A stretch of DNA of 64,000 bases. Source: Trichuris trichiura (lineage: Eukaryota > Nematoda > Enoplea > Trichinellida > Trichuridae). Below the pieces are notes generated by a model. That model did not search any database. It was not told the origin of the DNA and worked only from the letters and a program-made list of their open reading frames with translations. The stretch spans positions 2,976,001 to 3,040,000 of the forward strand of contig JBAJFE010000014.1 of assembly GCA_037903355.1 (NCBI GenBank), given 5' to 3'. Positions 53,441 through 64,000 of this stretch are shown one piece after another. Positions within the stretch are counted from its first letter, which is position 1. Each line of letters opens with the position of its first letter. The position numbers and the translations under genes are program-made.

Positions 53441-55828
53441 ATGATCTTTGCTGAAGATCGCTTGCAGATTGAGCAGGTAGATCATCTGATAGACAGAGTG
53501 AGCAGTTTCGATTTATCCCAATCCTCTAACCAAGTAAAAAAAGAATGCATTGGATTGCTTGTATGCAAGGTCGATCATCTGAGCGATCAGATCATTCTTC
53601 TGCCAGAAACAAGGCGAACCAAGCTCATTAAATGTCTGCAAGAAACCATGAAGAAGCATGGCCAGTGTTTCGACGAAAAGATCCATAGAATGACAATGAA
53701 AATTATTGATGACACCTTAAGACTGAAAGCCTCAAACACTTCTTCGAATACAGCTGAAAGCTCAAATACCCTAGCTCTGGAGCAGGTAGCTACTCTTAGG
53801 ACATCTAAGGACCCATCGCCAAATGAACAAACTAACCAGCTGGAAACGTTTTCGCAAGAAAAGCAGTCAGGCAGTAGAAAAACCGTCTGTGAAAACAATG
53901 AATTGTCGCAAGCGCCCTGTACTCTCACAAATACTTCGCAAACAGGAGAAAAGGACGTACAGAAACGTTGCGCCAAAGAAAAGGGTACTATTGTTGAACA
54001 ACGTATTCGGAAAGAAGCTAAGAGCACAAGTTGTGGAAATTGCGAGAAGGAAAGCTGCCGCAATTTTATGAATATTGGACACGTGAAAAAGTATACAGAG
54101 CCGGTTATTCGGAGAAAGCATTGCTCAGAACTTATGTTTGCTACGGAAGGGCAACAGGCTTCAAGCAGTAAGCGAGTTCTTCAGCTGTTAAGCGACGCGG
54201 AAAATTTCAAAAGAGTAAAGGCGGAAACATTCCACGTTTTCACTCCAGAACATATCATGTTCTTCGATGAAGAAAGCTGTGGCCGATTTATAAAAAAAAC
54301 TATGGCAATCCCGAAAAAGTACTTTGGTAGACTAATAGGTATAAAAGGAACTACTGTCCAAATACTGGAAGTACTAACTAATACGGTAATTTCCATCAAA
54401 CAACCGCCCATGAGCAATTATTGGAGGTACTTAGTAGCAGCGGGTCGCTGCCATTTCGAAGTGAACAATCTAATATCGCTTATACATTTCCTGCTGAAAT
54501 ACAATGTCGACTTTGATGTCAGGACCATTTCAAGCATCTGTCTCAAACTGACGTGGTTGGAATCTGATCGCAATAATTCTTCTCACACAACAAGTGGTAT
54601 CAAGGACAAGCAAGACAGAAGCAAAAGAAAAGCTTATGAAAACCGAACTGACTCGGATCGAGAGGACCTTGAAACTGCTTCTGTTTGTCATTCTATTGTA
54701 GAGGAGGGAAACGGAAGCAGTCGCAACAAAACACCTAATTTGAGTGTATCCGATTCAAGGGAAAAAAGAAATATTTGTTCTTGCAAAGCAAACAAGCAAA
54801 AGAATTCAGGTAGGTTACAAGAGTGAACGTAAAGAAGACAGTTACGTACTTAAATAATACTGCAGGTCGAACAAGACTCTCAAGTACTAACTGCACCTTT
54901 TTGACTGACTGCCTTCAAGTTAAGAATAGCCATGTTGGAAGAATCATGGGAACCAAAGGCAGCATAATCGCCATAATTGAACATTTCAGCAATACCGTAA
55001 TAAGCTTCAAGGATATGCCAGAAAAAGAAGGGAACAGAATGGTTTGTATTAAAGGACAGCGCCAAAAGGATATTGAATGCGCTAAGGAATTTATCCACCT
55101 AATCATTTTTCATAGCATTCGCTTTGGGTTAATAACAGATCAACTGGTTAGCCAAGCCGTCAACGCTATCGAAAAGCAAATGAAATCAAAGCATGGCGTT
55201 TACGAAATTTCTTTTCGCGACGGCTGCATGATACCTGATAGAGAATGGGTACCAAATGGAATTAAACAACTGGTCAGAACCATTTTGTCCAAGGAAGAAC
55301 CGGGAGAATGGAATTGTGCCAACTGCGTTCAGTTTAGTATGCCGTGTGCAAAAGTTCAAATTCCAAAAGGCAGTAAGAGAATCCTTCGTAAAAACGAACA
55401 AAACCAGCAGGACAGAAACACTACTGGAAGTTCAGCAAACATAAGCCAACAGAAAAAAGATCTCGCGCAATCGTGCGATCATAACCAAGTAATTACTATT
55501 ATTTTAAAGTAACCAAATCATAGTATTTTCATAGCAGACAAGTCTTCCCAAAAGAGAGGATGATTGCAGTTCACTGGCACAAGAAAACGCGAATTTTAAC
55601 GCCGCCACAGCGGAACGTCTACGCCTTGCTCTGCAGACTATCAAAGCTACGCACCCCTCTTCTGGAAACGGGTGCAGCCATGAGAGCACATCTATCGCAC
55701 AGAGAGAGCAGTTTTTGCTGGCCGAAATGACTCCTGATGCTATCATGCCATTCAATGAATACTGGGAAAGCAAATGCAGTGCACTTGGCATATCTATGAG
55801 CAGAGCACGTGATAATCCACTTCCTTAA
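53441..55828 (+). CDS. RNA-binding protein with two KH domains
   Basis: A 761-residue protein from exons 53441-54809, 54866-55488 and 55535-55828; introns 56 and 46 bp, both GT-AG and in frame. Residues 1-90 are helical and of unknown type, and 90-280 are Ser/Thr/Lys-rich and probably disordered. KH1 lies at about 285-360 with the GxxG loop GIKG near residue 300; KH2 at about 472-540 with GTKG near 485. A conserved-looking C-terminal part with PDREWVPNGIKQLVRTIL follows. KH domains with intact GxxG loops bind single-stranded RNA. I could not place it in a named subfamily. AATAAA follows the stop at 55837-55842. Confidence 0.85.
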
Positions 55829-55836
55829 ACATATGC

Positions 55837-55842
55837 AATAAA
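55837..55842 (+). terminator. Polyadenylation signal of the KH-domain gene
   Basis: AATAAA nine bases after the TAA stop. Confidence 0.6.
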
Positions 55843-56815
55843 CCGTTCAGATAATCGCTACGTTGCAGTGGCGCACTTTAGTTATGCTGGCAGTTTTAAG
55901 GTAATGAAATAACGCGACAACGTCAACGAAACCGTGGTGACGCGTTAATAAACTGTACATACGTTGCTCTTGTTCTTGTACAGTTATTATTGAAGAACGT
56001 TCTGAAGCCATCAGGGCCAAGCTGATATATGTTTACCTATCTATCAGCTTCGCTGAAGATGGGACAAGCTGCACCGTCAGAGCTGCTTAGGAACACATTT
56101 TCTATAAAAAACTGCACAAAAGAAAGGTATCCTTAACAAATTGTTGACCTAAAAAGACACCCACCGTTGCCATTTAGAAGGCGCAACGTCTTACTGTTAA
56201 TATTCTGATAACTGTATGCTCAATGTTGTGGCTTTGCGTGCTTGCTTGCTCCCTATTTACGACAACAGAATTCAGGTAGTCTTATGTCCCAATCACTCCT
56301 TTGTATGGAAATATCTTAAGGCAAATAAAGGCTATTAGGATGCAAGGCAAAACTCGTTATTGCGACAATAGTCCTCCAGCAGAGTGCAGATCTCTACTGT
56401 ACGGTTATACCAACAGTTTTGCAACAAAAAGTTCCCGGGACTTTCAACTTAAGCTGCAAGCCGTCTTCAGCGGATTGCCAAAAAGAATTTATCTTTGTTC
56501 ATCCAAACGAAAGCGGAAAAAAGGAGAACATAAAGTAGGTTTTGCAGAAGTTGGATCTGCCTTTTCGCGTGTACAAAACATCATGAGCTTCTGCTGTTGC
56601 CGAGCATGCCTCAGTGTAGATAGGTACTGTACAACGTGGAGTCCTATGCAAAGAACAGCTCTTCTCTTGAAAAAGGCTAGGAAAGCTTTTAATGCAAAAA
56701 TCAATAGCATAATCAGCAGAAACAATGCCGTAGAAGTTTATGAGATTTGGAATGGGTTCACGACTTACACGGGACGTTGTTCCCAAGTCATTCTTTACTA
56801 GTTCATTTGACTTGA
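55843..56815. other. Gap between KH gene and mariner relic
   Basis: A 166-codon plus frame (56301-56801) has no ATG at its start and no domain that I recognise. I leave it unannotated. Confidence 0.4.
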
Positions 56816-56819
56816 TTCA

Positions 56820-57100
56820 CGCGTTCCATTACGGTAACGCATCAGCTCATTGTCGAACAATGTGAAGTCGACTGCGCTAAGAAATTATTCCACATGCACC
56901 CCGCTTCCTGCATCTTATTCCATCTGGCTTCTTTTCTTTCTGAATAAATGCAGCGAAACAGGTTGTGAAGACATGCTGCGATAGATAGCCTTTAAGGTTC
57001 TACACGAAACAGTTGCGGAGGTGGAAATGTCGCCTTCAGATGTGTCCAGAAGTTGACCGAAAATAGGTTTTAAAAATAAATATGAAACTAGAAAATAGGA
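56820..57100 (+). mobile_element. Decayed mariner relic, C-terminal end
   Basis: Reads FHYGNASAHCRT for HHDNAPAHSSRT, PHAPRFLHLIPSGFFSF for HPPYSPDLSPSDFFLF, and RRWKCRLQMCPEVDRK at the end. Catalytic Asp residues are replaced (Gly in both blocks) and stops interrupt it. Confidence 0.7.
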
Positions 57101-57126
57101 TGCTTCGTAACGGGCTGTTGTTTCAT

Positions 57127-57310
57127 GGTTTTAAGGTCTTCTACGGCTTTTCCCGTTTATATTGTCTGTGCTGGTATTTGTAATTGAACGAAACAACTGC
57201 TCTACCAACGGATCGATGAGCCGTTATTAAGAAAAACTGTACAGGTATCAATGCACTCAACTTTTAATTTCAAAGCTTTCGGAACGCTCTAGTTCCGTCG
57301 TCAGTGAGAT
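57127..57310 (-). mobile_element. PLE-type terminal module with hammerhead (family B)
   Basis: Minus strand: hammerhead (57310-57268), spacer, GCTCATCGATCCGTTGGTA, then AAACGGGAAAAGCCGTAGAA at the end. The same block order at 3145-3228, 4366-4530 and 27966-28130 defines a second PLE-end family. No coding part was recognised upstream. Confidence 0.7.
57268..57310 (-). ncRNA. Hammerhead ribozyme, family B
   Basis: Core CTGACGA (57304-57298), helix II GGAAC paired with GTTCC, GAAA (57280-57277), GCT, U at the predicted cleavage site, then TGA pairing with TCA before the core. This is the only family-B copy with an intact core. Confidence 0.62.
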
Positions 57311-58132
57311 GTAGAAGGTGTTATTCTCCGAATGGTCTTATATAGGTACCCGTAACAATAGGAATTGGGGCGAGGTCAGCGTGGCAGTGAGCAACACTTG
57401 GTTTTACTTATAAGTGGTTCCCAAGCCGCGCTAAGCTCTAGTTCTATGTCACGGTTGATCGTAGGGTTATGGCAAATTTAAAGAGTCTCCTTAACCTGGC
57501 GGCGATGGAAGTGGAAGTCAAATATGAAGCTACTGTCAATAAAATGTTATCTGGTTGTCCCGGAACGTTTCAATTATCCCTTGCAGAGCCACAGCAAAGT
57601 AGTGAGACTTAAAAAGGATCTTGTTTCGAAAACAAAAATTAAGCATACGCGCAGGCTCGAAATTCACCGAATGCAGTTATAGTGAAGCAAGCAAACTATC
57701 TGTTATGTTGGCTTGCTGTTCCAAACAAAAGATACCTTCACAGTTTGCCAAGAGTTAGTGTGCAAATGCGGAGAAAATCAGCAACGTTTATTCTGAAGTC
57801 TGCAAATGTAACGATCAGTTGCAAGCGAGAGAGGAATTGAATAAGTTTACAACGAAACAATCTACCAAGTGACATCCAGATAGTCGCTTTTTTTGAAGTC
57901 TACTTTACACAACCGCGCGGGGATGTAACACTATCAAAAGCTGAAAAGGAGATAAAGTGCATAGTCATCACAAAGTAAAGAGAATAGGTACAGCTCACAA
58001 TAAAACAAACGTAGGATAATTAATTGCACTTTATTTGGTTTTTTAATGCTTATACATACAACAGTTACAGTCTTGAAAGATCCATATTCCTATAAGATAA
58101 TCTATTTTTGTTTTTACGGTAGAAACCTTTTC
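57311..58132. other. Gap, possibly remains of a PLE body
   Basis: No clear frame. On the minus strand TATAAGACCATTCGGAGAA (about 57330-57348) lies just before the ribozyme. Confidence 0.35.
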
Positions 58133-58140
58133 ATCTAAAG

Positions 58141-58813
58141 CAGGGGTGGGGAAACTTTTTGGTGCCGCGGGTCATATAGCATACTTAAACGAAAAAAAGC
58201 TTGCTTTATTCGCACGTGTGTTTAATGAGTCGCCCCTAACGGGATGCTTGGAATTGCTTTTCCCTGGTGAGGCAACTCTGAGATAAAAGGCAGAATTTTG
58301 AGATCATTCTGCAACCCAGTTGTCAAGAACATAATCGCAACTACAGAGAACGAAATAACGTTTTTGTACTTCGAAGACGTAAAGGACAGGCGGCCGACAG
58401 AAACCGATGAGAACGATAGCAAGAGAAGGCGAGAACGATGCCAGTGACTACTGAAAGCAAAAAAAGCAGAAGTGCTCTAGCAGGCTGGACAGTCGTTGTC
58501 TCGAACAAAGCAATGGTCCACGGTACTTATGCGCGCACACACACTAGAGTGGCGCCTACTGCTTGTCACCAAGGACTAACAATGTCGGTTTGTCGGCAGA
58601 CAGCTGTCAGCAACTCAGTCTTCCGAGCCAGCCTGACGCTCCCTGCTTGTTACGCAAGATTTATCTTCTTACTAAGATTCACATACAATATGCTTATCGC
58701 ATTATGAAAAATAACCTCCCACGATCACATTTCACTGAGTCTCGCATCCATGTGCAGTTGCCCCAGCGCGTGGGCGGAAAATGGTCTCGCGGGCCGGACG
58801 TTCCCCACCCCTG
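58141..58813. mobile_element. hAT-type non-autonomous element, complete (673 bp)
   Basis: The ends are CAGGGGTGGGGAA and TTCCCCACCCCTG. A perfect 8-bp duplication ATCTAAAG lies at 58133-58140 and 58814-58821. Inverted relative to the copy at 45532-46221, with the same interior. Confidence 0.95.
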
Positions 58814-58947
58814 ATCTAAAGCTTAAGTTCCAGCTACTTCCGTAAAAAAACGTACGCCTTGAATGCGATTAATGTCAGACATTTAAATGAGAGAAGCTAG
58901 AAGCTCAGCATTATTGTATGGAAAAGCTACCCGTTCAAAGATTTTAT

Positions 58948-58990
58948 TGCGATGCTTTCGGGGATCCCCTGTCCCCGTTTTCAGGGCAGG
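58948..58990 (-). ncRNA. Hammerhead-like motif in PLE family 2 (core mutated)
   Basis: Minus strand: CTGAAAA (58984-58978; G8 replaced by A), a strong helix II CGGGG/CCCCG, and GAAA (58959-58956) then GCAT. The changed core base argues against activity. Confidence 0.4.
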
Positions 58991-59216
58991 TAAACGACAG
59001 AGAGAATGCTGGCATGCCCTTATGTGGGACTAGTGCTTTAAACCGCGGGAAACTTGGGTTGTTTTAAATGAGATATGACATTATTAAAATGAGGGTCGGG
59101 TAGTTGAGGGGACTGGGGTAACGGAAGGAGAGGAAGAAAGGGTGGGAAAGAAGGATGAAGGGGGGCAAGGGAAGTTAAACAGGCTGGGAATATTTCCAAG
59201 ACACCGAGGTGCACCG

Positions 59217-60107
59217 TTATCGTCCCTGTACAGGCGATTCTTGTAGCCGGCAGCAGTTGGTGGCCCTGATGATAGTGGTCCAGGTGTCACTGATTGCGAT
59301 GCCACCGTCCCTGTTAATGTTTGAATTGAATTTTATATAAAGTGCTTCCTTCATCTTCTTAATCGTAAAGTGCCTTTCCTTGCACAGCACTTTTGCACGT
59401 AGTTGACCCGTGCATTGCGCTGCTTGTTGTGCCACCGCTGAACTCCGGCTGGCTTTCTCCATGGCAACTCGCGGATCCAGTGTGGGCGGACGTCCACGTG
59501 ACCTGATGGACGGTTCTCCGTTCAAACGGTTGACCACGTTCCTGTATCTGGTTAAGGACCTCATGTGCTCCTGCAACCTGTGTGCCAGCGTATAACATGT
59601 TTCACCAATGTACGTGGGTGAACATCCACACTTGATTGCATAAACTACCCCAGGGCACTGGTCCAGAGGTACCCTTTCTTTGTCATTCCGTAATATTGAA
59701 CGGAGGCTTGGGTTCCCTTTGAACCAGACTTGGAAGCCTAGTCCGTTCCTAAGCCTTCTGATTTTTTCCCCTAGGCCTGCGTAATGTGGGAGGATCAGGC
59801 GCAGTCCTGAAGCAGATCTTTTTGTCGTTGTCCTCCCTTCCAGTTTCCGCTGGATGGTTTAGTTTATTATGTGGGTGAGGTATCCATTTTTCTCTAAGGT
59901 TCTTCGTAGCTGGACCAGCTCCTCTTCCAAATATTCTGGATCGCAGATCGCCAAAGCTCGGTCCACCATCCCCCCTCCCCCCAATATCCCAGTTATAATG
60001 TGTCGCGGGTGATGCGACGTGTACTCAACATATTTGTCTGAATGCGTCGGTTTTCGGTAGACTGTAGTTTTAATGCCCTCCTGCGAACGAATGATGAGGA
60101 TATCCAA
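59217..60107 (-). pseudogene. PLE family 2 RT C-end plus GIY-YIG endonuclease
   Basis: Starts with LIIRSQEGIKTTVYRKPT, then SHHPRHI and CDPEYLEEEL of the PLE thumb, then GVVYAIKCGCSPTYIGETC (GIY-YIG, about 59650-59600) and a C-terminal tail with ALYIKFNSNINRD. A C/G homopolymer near 59980 inserts glycines, and at least one shift or stop separates the RT and nuclease parts near 59859. The RT active site is missing. A shorter relative lies at 8564-9205. Confidence 0.82.
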
Positions 60108-60110
60108 GAG

Positions 60111-60603
60111 CTACAAGCTCATTAGATCGCACAGAACATTCTCCATTATTCTGAAAGAGTATACTACCGATCGTTGCATTCATCATCTCTAATAGAACAT
60201 AAATTTTCACTCGTTTGTTGGATAGGCACAAGTAAAACCGGAAACACGTTGAACGTCAGCAAAACTATTCAGTACGAAGAGTTAGGGCATTAAGCAACTC
60301 TCATTTACTCATAAGCTTGTCAGGTTATCCTCCTAAGCTCGTACAAACAAAGGATACCACGAACAGAATAAGCTTTTCCTACGAGATATAGCAAACCAAA
60401 TTTGACTAAAATAATCTATTATCTTATTTAGAATAATGTTTACCGATAAATTCCAGTACTTAACTGCGCATCGTTACTCTGATTTAGTTGACACAAAGTT
60501 CGATAACTTCCTTTGTTCATGACAAACAGCAGCGCTACAGCACGAACAACAACCTGCGTTTAATATTATTACCGTAAGCCGTAGATACTTGTTGGCGTTC
60601 GGA
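60111..60603. other. Gap upstream of the ribosomal protein gene
   Basis: Must hold the eL8 promoter; no specific element identified. Confidence 0.4.
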
Positions 60604-61816
60604 ATGAAGAAGACGGTGAGTAGATACAATTTCACTTTATTTGTTGTCATAACTGTATGGACAGATAAAGAAGAAAGTCGGCAAAGCAAAGAAGGTGGCA
60701 GAATTGCCAGCAGCCCTGAAAGCAAAAACAGAGCCAAAGAAAAAGAAGAAGACGAGGAAATTGTTCGAACCACGACCGAAAAACTTTGGCATAGGTTTGT
60801 GCGCTGACTTTTTGAACAGTTGCCTATCGTATAGGATGATTTAGGGCAAGACATCCAGCCAAAACGGGATCTAACTCGCTTCGTTCGATGGCCCAAGTAT
60901 ATTCGCATTCAGCGACAGTTGGCGATCCTTTACAAAAGGTTGAAAGTGCCACCACCGATAAACCAATTTCGGGCGACGCTGGATAAAGCGAACAGTGAGC
61001 GCAACTTCTTATGGCAGAAAGTTCTGAGCTCAGCTATCTCTTTTTAGCTGTCCAGGTTATGCGCCTTTTGGAGAAGTACCGTCCTGATTCAAGGCAGCAG
61101 AAAAAAATAAAACTTAAATTGCGTGCAGAGGCCAAGCTAGAGGGGAAGCCAGATACGCCTGTAAAGAGACAACCGATCCTCCGTTTTGGAATGAATTCCG
61201 TTACATCATTAGTGGAACAGAAGAAGGCTCAGCTTGTTGTGATTGCTCATGACGTTGATCCAATCGAGGTGCTCTACTAAATTTTATTGCAGATGTGTTG
61301 TACATGCTTGTCCTTTAAATGATGACTGTTATCCCTGGCTGATGATAGTACTGATGTTGATTTGAAGTTCTGAATTGATGTCGACCGAATAGTTTTTCTT
61401 GCATTCTTTATTATTATTACTTTATGACGTTCATTTGTTTAGTTAGTGATCTTCCTGCCCACTCTATGCCGAAAGATGAATGTGCCCTACTGCATCATCA
61501 AAGGAAAGGCTCGCTTGGGTCGACTAGTGCACCGCAAGACAACAACCTGCGTTGCTATCCAAAACGTTAATCCGTAATAGCAATGATCGTTGCTACGATT
61601 GTCGCTTGTGTTTCCATTTTTCAACGTTTCAGAGAAGACCGGGCGAATTTGGCGAAAGTGATTGAAGTTGTAAAAACAAACTTCAACGAGCGCTACGATG
61701 AGCTACGTCGTGTATGGGGTGGCGGCATCCTTGGAAATAAATCGCAAGCGCGATTGGCGAAGATTGAAAAAGCTCGTATCCGAGATCAAATCCAGAAGAC
61801 AGGATTACTTGAGTGA
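60604..61816 (+). CDS. rpl-7A: 60S ribosomal protein eL8 (L7a)
   Basis: A 275-residue component of the large ribosomal subunit. The exons are 60604-60615, 60665-60794, 60845-60994, 61048-61268, 61443-61573 and 61633-61816. Introns are 49-59 bp except the fourth, 174 bp. Family signatures run in order: [87 protein letters not shown]. The length is close to the human protein (266). The first exon has only four codons. The donor of intron 4 is GTGCTC, weak but in frame. The long intron 4 contains a likely C/D snoRNA; L7a genes of other animals also host snoRNAs. Confidence 0.95.
61311..61380 (+). ncRNA. Candidate C/D-box snoRNA in intron 4 of eL8
   Basis: C box ATGATGA (61319-61325). Guide GTTATCCCTG (61328-61337) stands one base before a D' box CTGA (61339-61342). 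C' box-like CTGATGT (61351-61357) and D box CTGA (61370-61373) follow. The guide is exactly complementary to CAGGGATAAC, a universally conserved piece of 28S rRNA at the peptidyl-transferase centre. The fifth base before D' would direct methylation to the middle G. As I recall, that is the position of yeast Gm2815, guided by snR38. The terminal stem is weak. Confidence 0.55.
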
Positions 61817-61854
61817 GCATCTAGTAATGAAACACTCCTTTTTGAAAGCTGGAA

Positions 61855-61860
61855 TAAATG
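61855..61860 (+). terminator. Polyadenylation signal of eL8
   Basis: AATAAA about 38 bases after the TGA stop. Confidence 0.6.
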
Positions 61861-62024
61861 TTTGTGTTGCCAGTGTATTGAAATTTGCACAGCTTCTTTA
61901 TTTTTGAAAATGTAGTGCTTTGATACAGGGCAGTGGTACTTCACATGAACTGTGTAAAACTTTATCATTCCGGTATGGTTCCATTATTACAAGCTACCTC
62001 CGGAGTTTAAGCATTCTCTCCCCC

Positions 62025-62110
62025 TATCCGCTGAAGAAGGGTTACGGCCTAACTCGAAAGCTTAAGAGACAAATTTTCGCTTGTAATAAACAGACCACAC
62101 CGTAATAATA
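62025..62110 (+). mobile_element. Solo PLE-type terminal module with hammerhead-like motif
   Basis: CTGAAGA (62031-62037), helix II GGGTTA paired with TAACTC (one G-U), GAAA (62056-62059), GCT, U. Helix I does not pair. A CACCGTAATAATAA tail follows at 62097-62110, as in other PLE ends. Confidence 0.5.
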
Positions 62111-62895
62111 AGGTTACACATTCTACCTGAAGTTCCTTTGTTAACAAAGGGAAACTAATTTGTGATGTATTTATTCTCGAATAGCGACATTCGAAATAGC
62201 TCAGCGCGTAATTGAGGGGAAACGAAGCCCCCTTCTTCCTATGAGTATAGTCTCGTTTTTTCCCAAAAGGGGTTTTTATCCTTGACAATGTCGTGCTAAC
62301 CTTTGAACTGCTCTTGATTGCACTAACGTTTGGTCATATTTTCCGAACTTTGTTTCAGTTTTCTAAGCAGGAGGCATTAGGTCTTCGATATCAGCTATGG
62401 TGATCAGCGGCATTTTGGGTAAAGGTAATTGGCAAATGAAAGATTGCAATAGTACCTGCACATTGGCCCCTGAGATAGTTGCATTTGCATAGCAGTCGTC
62501 CAAGTGAATCAAACAGCAGAACGTGTGGGAATATGTTGTAGTCTACGCGGAGTTTTTCAGGAATGGAAGGACGACTGTTCAGTTTAAGTACAAGCAACCG
62601 AACTTTAATAACCTTTTACGTGAACAGTACAGACGAGAATGTGCTAGATGGAATACGAAGCACCGCCACCAGAACATAAGCAACTGAGAGAGCTAAATAT
62701 CGTAGGACCATAACGGACTCGCTAGAAGGCCTCTGTTCTAGTGACAGCCGATAAGCTTGGGTCGTCTACGTATACCTTCTCTGAAGGCCGCGTTGCGACC
62801 GCAACAGGTGTCTAACCCCACTTTTATGACCTATTTTTCTGTCTTATGTTGGAGATTTACACATTTGAAATATATAATATATTCCAAGGGCACTT

Positions 62896-62938
62896 AGCGC
62901 TGATGACGGGCCCCGGTGTGGCCCGAAAGCTCCGCGGG
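62896..62938 (+). ncRNA. Hammerhead ribozyme in solo PLE-type end
   Basis: CTGATGA (62900-62906), helix II GGGCC paired with GGCCC, GAAA (62925-62928), GCT, C, then CGC pairing with GCG at 62897-62899. Intact core. The tail to about 63000 is AT-rich with GAACGGATAGC. No coding part attached. Confidence 0.65.
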
Positions 62939-63019
62939 TTATACGTTTGAAAATAAACGTTTTTAACTGACGAACGGATAGCAAAGCCGCAAAAAAATTT
63001 TATTCCGAATAACGCACCC

Positions 63020-64000
63020 GTTAGAAAGGAGAAAAAGAAAAAAGAAGAATCAATATTCCAAGGGTATGCCAACGAGAGCAACTAACAGAAATTTATTTTT
63101 TCAAATGCAAGGTCAAATGTTTATGACTCACCTGCCTCACATCTTCAGCTTTAAAGTTCAGTGTCCCAGAGAGCACTTGCAAAAAAGCTTTGCTATTCTA
63201 TCTTACTCAGTGAACCGTATGCATTATAGCAGGAGTAAGATAAGGGCACGGTAATGTGAAGAAGCAGGCAAATGTTACTAAGAATATTTGACCTGATGTC
63301 ATACTCCAGCGTAAATACAATTGGAATGTGATTTTTATCAATTATTTCTACGACTGTATTTCCTTAAGGTGTATAATTCGGACTTAGAAATGAAAAAGTT
63401 AATTTGACTGGAATGACAAAAACTTCGTAAATAATCAAATATGGTAAGCCAGCTGTCATGTAACGTGATAGATATAGTCCTGGAAAACGCCGCGTTATAG
63501 AAACTCGCGTTTTGCTAGAATAACAAACTTACTTTCTCTGAAAGGAAATGCTTGAAGTAAAGGAAGCCTATATTTATCCATTTTTGCGAATTTCCTGCAA
63601 AATTATTGTCTAACAATTTGGCGTGTCTTACACTTTTAAGATATTAAGTAATTCGGTGGTCAGGAAACGTCAGAATATGAAAAACATGTCGGTTTAGAAA
63701 AACGTTTAAAGTGTTTGTTGTCGATTGAGGGCATTTGTCGTTCTGGTTGACGTTAGCATGCTTTGTAACGCGCCTGTATGTCTTTATGTTTTTTCGGTTT
63801 CACATGATGCCCGTTTATTGTTCGTACAGGTACAAGTATAGAAATGAGTCTGCGAAGCTTTCAGAAAGCGACTGTTCCTGTCCTCAGCATGTTCACAATA
63901 ATCATAGCTAACAAAGTTTTTTGGATCTTGTCTGCTAGATGCCCAACCGCCTGAGAAATGCAGGTTCGTTTCTGGCAAGCATGCCATTAGCTTGTTGTGC
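63020..64000. other. Gene-free right end
   Basis: No gene, RNA or repeat family recognised. Confidence 0.4.

Larger units (their letters stand above)
58940..60110 (-). mobile_element. Penelope-like element, family 2, 5'-truncated
   Basis: Minus-strand order: RT end, GIY-YIG endonuclease, purine tract (59180-59095), hammerhead-like module (58990-58948). This is the layout of the other PLE copies. The protein differs clearly from family 1, so two PLE lineages are present. Confidence 0.82.

Noticed and set aside
56301..56801. 166-codon plus-strand frame
   Set aside because: It starts at a non-ATG codon, matches nothing I know and runs into a mariner relic; probably chance.
58438..58707. 89-codon frame shared with 45637-45906
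   Set aside because: It lies inside a non-autonomous hAT element and has no transposase motif.

Overview
This window looks like chromosomal DNA of a nematode, most likely of the Trichuris/Trichinella side of the phylum (Dorylaimia); the clade is inference. The signs are an interstitial (TTAGGC)n telomere-type array, introns of mostly 46-60 bp with GT-AG ends, a secreted CAP protein ending in a ShK domain, a nematode-style secreted cystatin, and a BEL/Pao retrotransposon. There are no operons, tRNA genes or rRNA genes that I could support.

Real genes, left to right: three dispersed histone H3.3-type genes, each with two short introns at identical positions (12100-12623 minus, 17190-17713 plus, 22076-22595 minus); a six-exon CAP/ShK secreted protein (40160-41497); a two-exon gene derived from the N-terminal zinc-ribbon part of a Merlin/IS1595-type transposase (47255-48096 minus); a two-exon cystatin (49636-50571) with a decayed copy beside it; a doubtful small membrane-protein gene (51961-52360 minus); a three-exon protein with two KH RNA-binding domains (53441-55828); and a six-exon ribosomal protein eL8/L7a gene (60604-61816) whose fourth intron appears to carry a C/D-box snoRNA.

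Most of the rest is mobile DNA. One BEL/Pao LTR retrotransposon (31575-37520 minus) looks newly inserted: its two 235-bp LTRs are identical by eye, it has a 5-bp target duplication, and one 1794-codon frame is open. Four pieces of Penelope-like elements (PLEs) carry reverse transcriptase and/or GIY-YIG endonuclease ends. At least a dozen PLE-type terminal modules carry hammerhead ribozyme motifs (core CTGANGA ... GAAA), including a perfect 128-bp-arm palindrome with a ribozyme on each strand (44183-44440). Non-autonomous hAT elements occur in five places, three with clear 8-bp duplications, and there are three decayed mariner copies.

The left third (1-12 kb), 18-22 kb, 22.6-31.5 kb and the right end (63-64 kb) are gene-poor; I name what I can see in them. 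The hammerhead/PLE network, the mosaic histone gene, the intronic snoRNA, two microRNA-like hairpins and the Merlin-derived gene are the items most worth following up.
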